Shown in pieces: positions 61,797 through 64,000 of a DNA stretch of 64,000 nucleotides. Position numbers and translations under genes: made by a program. The stretch covers positions 220,635 to 284,634 of the forward strand of contig DATJPT010000006.1 in the NCBI GenBank assembly GCA_035506275.1, given 5' to 3'. The notes below the pieces were generated by a model, which saw only the letters and a program-made list of their open reading frames with translations, searched no databases and was not told where the DNA came from. Within the stretch, counting starts at the first letter, position 1. Each line of letters begins with the position of its first letter. The DNA comes from Bacteroidota bacterium (GTDB lineage: Bacteria; Bacteroidota; Ignavibacteria; UBA10030; UBA8401).

Positions 61797-63461
61797 GTGA
61801 AATCCTCGAACTGCAACACTGCCCAGCAGCCCCCTCCTCTTGAAAGTAAACGAATAGCTCGCTACATTTGGGAAAATTTTTCCACTAGCACGCCTCCTCC
61901 CGTGATCCGCATTCAGCTCGACGGCAGCAGCCTTACGATTCCCCAGCTTTTCAGCGCGGCAACTCAGCCGGCCCGTATTTCATTGGCGCCCTCTTCAAAA
62001 CGAAAGATGCAGCGTTCCCGTACGCTTGTCGAAGAATGGCTGCAAAAAAAGGAACGCATCTACGGCGTGACGACCGGCTTCGGGGAATTCAGCAACGTCA
62101 GCATTCCCTTCGACAAGATCGAAGAGCTTCAGCACAACCTTATTGCGAGCCACGCCGCCGGAACGGGAGAGCCGCTGCCCCCCGAAGTTGTGCGGGCGAT
62201 GATGATCCTTCGGATGAACGCGCTTGCGAAGGGATTCTCCGGCATTCGCCCGGAGACCGTGGAATTTATCGCGAAATTTTTCAACGCGGGGATCGTCCCG
62301 GTGATTCCGTCGCAGGGGTCCGTCGGTTCGAGCGGAGACCTTGTGCAGCTGGCCCACCTTGTCCTGACCATGATGGGTAAGGGAACGGTTTTTGGGGAAG
62401 GCGGAAGGAACAAGAAGAAAACGCATGTAGAATTTGAGCTTGCGAAGAGAGCGCTGCACCGCCATCGGCTCGTTCCTCTCCATCTCACCGCCAAAGAAGG
62501 ACTCGCCCTCATCAACGGCACTCAAATGATGACGGCGTACGCTTCGTTGATCTCCCGGATGGCGACAGAGTTGTGTATTCTTGCCGACATTGCGGCGGCG
62601 ATGAGTGTGGAGGCTTTGAAAGGAAGCGATACGCCGTTCGACGAGAGGATCCACCGGCTGCGCCCCTTCAAGGGACAGAGAGAGTCGGCGGGCAACCTGA
62701 GAACACTCCTGCACGGGAGCGAGATCCGCGAATCGCACCGCTACAGCGATCATCGCGTGCAGGACGCCTATTCCCTCCGCTGCGCGCCGCAGGTCCACGG
62801 CGCATCGCGCGATGCGCTCGAGTACGTCAGCGGAGTTGTTTCCGTCGAAATCAATTCAGCGAACGACAATCCGCTGATCTTTCCGGATGAACGGCAGCAT
62901 CTCGAAGGAGGAAATTTCCACGGGCAGCCGATCGCGCTCGCGATGGATTTCGCCGCGATCGCCCTTTCCGAGCTGGCGAATATTTCCGAGCGCCGCATCG
63001 AGCGGATGGTGAACGGCTCGCTGAGCGGTCTTCCGCGATTCCTTACTCGGGACGGCGGCCTTAATTCAGGTTTTATGATCGCCCAGTATACGGCCGCTTC
63101 GCTCGTGTCGGAAAACAAAGTCCTTGCCCATCCCGCAAGCGTCGATTCGATCCCGACGTCCGCCAACCAGGAGGACCACAACAGCATGGGGTCGATCAGC
63201 GCTCAAAAATGCTGGCGCATTCTCCGCAACGCGCAGACCGTCATCGCCATCGAATTTCTGTGCGCGGCGCAGGCTATCGACTTCCATGCGCCGCTCCAGT
63301 GCGGCAAGGGAACGCGGGCTGCGCACAAAGCGGTCCGGGCATCAATTCCGCATCTCACGCGCGACCGCGTGCTGTACAACGATATTCAAAAAGCGCTGAA
63401 ACTTATCCTCGACGGGGAGATTCTTCGCAGTGTCACCCAGGCAGTGAAAAAGCTGGCGTAG
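61797..63461 (+). CDS. hutH: Histidine ammonia-lyase-like aromatic amino acid lyase
   Basis: 554 codons from GTG 61797 with AGGAG about 6 bp upstream; about 36 residues longer at the N-terminus than typical HutH. The substrate-site phrases match HutH: YGVTTGFGEF, NLIASHAAGTGEPL, LRMNALAKGFSGI, AHPASVDSIPTSANQEDHNSMG. The residues that form the MIO cofactor read Ser178-Ser179-Gly180 (GSVGSSGDLVQLAH) instead of Ala-Ser-Gly. It should deaminate histidine to urocanate or a related amino acid. No hutU, hutI or hutG is near. Specificity is inferred from the SHAAG motif. Confidence 0.88.
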   Translation: MKSSNCNTAQQPPPLESKRIARYIWENFSTSTPPPVIRIQLDGSSLTIPQLFSAATQPARISLAPSSKRKMQRSRTLVEEWLQKKERIYGVTTGFGEFSNVSIPFDKIEELQHNLIASHAAGTGEPLPPEVVRAMMILRMNALAKGFSGIRPETVEFIAKFFNAGIVPVIPSQGSVGSSGDLVQLAHLVLTMMGKGTVFGEGGRNKKKTHVEFELAKRALHRHRLVPLHLTAKEGLALINGTQMMTAYASLISRMATELCILADIAAAMSVEALKGSDTPFDERIHRLRPFKGQRESAGNLRTLLHGSEIRESHRYSDHRVQDAYSLRCAPQVHGASRDALEYVSGVVSVEINSANDNPLIFPDERQHLEGGNFHGQPIALAMDFAAIALSELANISERRIERMVNGSLSGLPRFLTRDGGLNSGFMIAQYTAASLVSENKVLAHPASVDSIPTSANQEDHNSMGSISAQKCWRILRNAQTVIAIEFLCAAQAIDFHAPLQCGKGTRAAHKAVRASIPHLTRDRVLYNDIQKALKLILDGEILRSVTQAVKKLA

Positions 63462-63479
63462 GACCGACAGGTCACAACG

Positions 63480-63760
63480 GGGCGCCTTCGGGGCATCTCC
63501 TTGGAACTTGTCTGGCCATATTAGAAACTATCTCAAAAATGGAATTAGATTGACCCTTCGGCGCGTTCGCTCCGCTCACTTGCTCAGGGTGAACATGCTT
63601 TTTTACGGCTATAACAATCGTTCATCCTGAGCGAGTGGCGCGGCTCTTTCGCGCCACGAGACGAAGGACATCCTGTCCCCAAAGGACCCCTCCGGGGGAG
63701 AAAGCGGATCTCACCGAGACGAGTTTTTCAACCCCTCGAAGAGCGGAGAGCGCATCGTCA
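63480..63760. repeat. Mosaic intergenic repeat block
   Basis: The 454-bp gap 63462-63915 carries ACTTGCTCAGGGTGAACATG near 63579, CATCCTGAGCGAGTGGCG near 63625 and CTGTCCCCAAAGGACCCCTCC at 63673. The last matches 30364-30384 at nearly every position. The remainder (63790-63915) is AT-rich and shows nothing. Confidence 0.75.
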
Positions 63761-63915
63761 ACGACCCTGCGGGTCGCAGACGCGTTGGGAAGGATGATGC
63801 GACATATTATTGAGATAACCTCTAATTAAAATTATTCAAATGTTATTGCGATAACTGTAAGACACGCAAGTCCTAAGGGGATGCCCCGGCAAATGCCTCT
63901 CCTGCGAAATGCATT

Positions 63916-64000
63916 CTACAATTGCTCCAGCCGCTTCAGGATCTTCCTTCCCCTTGAACGAAAGCCTGCGCTTCCCGTCGGCATTTGCTGCTCGATGAGA
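63916..64000 (-). CDS. C-terminal fragment of a gene running off the window
   Basis: The minus frame is open from the window edge to a TAG at 63916-63918 (27 residues), ending ...GRKILKRLEQL, a plausible basic helix end. Too short to name; a competing frame is open as well. Confidence 0.3.
   Translation of the reverse strand, partial: LIEQQMPTGSAGFRSRGRKILKRLEQL

Noticed and set aside
63635..63829. Plus-strand frame of 64 codons near the right end
   Set aside because: Composed of dispersed repeat sequence.

Overview
The window is a gene-dense (about 55% GC by eye) piece of a Gram-negative chromosome. Several features point to the Bacteroidota/Ignavibacteria/Chlorobi side of the bacteria. 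There is a secreted NHL-repeat protein ending in a type IX secretion sorting domain with the PNPFNPST signature, a GWxTD-domain lipoprotein, a DUF5916-type outer-membrane protein and a DUF4905-like propeller. Outer-membrane traits (TolC, porin, heptosyltransferase) confirm a diderm. The phylum is inferred; no rRNA, tRNA, CRISPR array, phage or intact insertion sequence was seen. Nearly all genes lie on the minus strand. The exceptions are the RND efflux operon (36.8-42.5 kb) and an ammonia-lyase gene (61.8-63.5 kb).

Layout. 1-8 kb: a partial DUF5916 barrel protein; an ECF sigma factor / HEAT-repeat anti-sigma / GGD-repeat surface protein operon; small secreted proteins; a tandem jelly-roll protein. 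8-14.5 kb: two two-component systems flanking a D-2-hydroxyacid dehydrogenase. 14.8-19 kb: DoxX, YceI, a CatE-like extradiol dioxygenase broken by a frameshift, DoxX, nitroreductase and a MarR regulator with palindromic operators; this resembles the quinone/catechol resistance genes of Bacillus. 19-25.4 kb: an orphan DNA methyltransferase coupled to two M16 peptidases, an M28 peptidase and a HIT protein. 25.8-36 kb: T9SS NHL protein, RecD2 helicase, glycosyltransferase 9, GWxTD lipoprotein plus membrane metalloprotease, and a membrane-anchored ferredoxin. 36.8-42.5 kb: TolC, RND pump and adaptor.

42.8-56.5 kb is a phosphate and polyphosphate island. One arm is porin-PstS-PstC-PstA-PstB-PhoU. 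The other is PhoB-PhoR followed by a CHAD protein (split by an in-frame TGA), a SixA-like phosphatase, two thymidylate-kinase-like proteins (one with an altered Walker A), Ppx/GppA and a TPR protein. Nearly identical Pho-box-like direct repeats precede the porin-pst operon and the CHAD-kinase-ppx operon, which ties the two arms to one regulon. 56.5-61.5 kb holds a probable domesticated integrase, a 68-residue protein, a large Fe-S oxidoreductase, a PhzF protein and a DUF4905-like protein. The window ends with a histidine-ammonia-lyase-like gene, repeats and a gene fragment.

Intergenic spaces are unusually rich in repeats of several kinds: heptamer arrays, GATTACGCAGAT-type arrays, and mosaic elements built around CCTGAGC / TCGAAGG.
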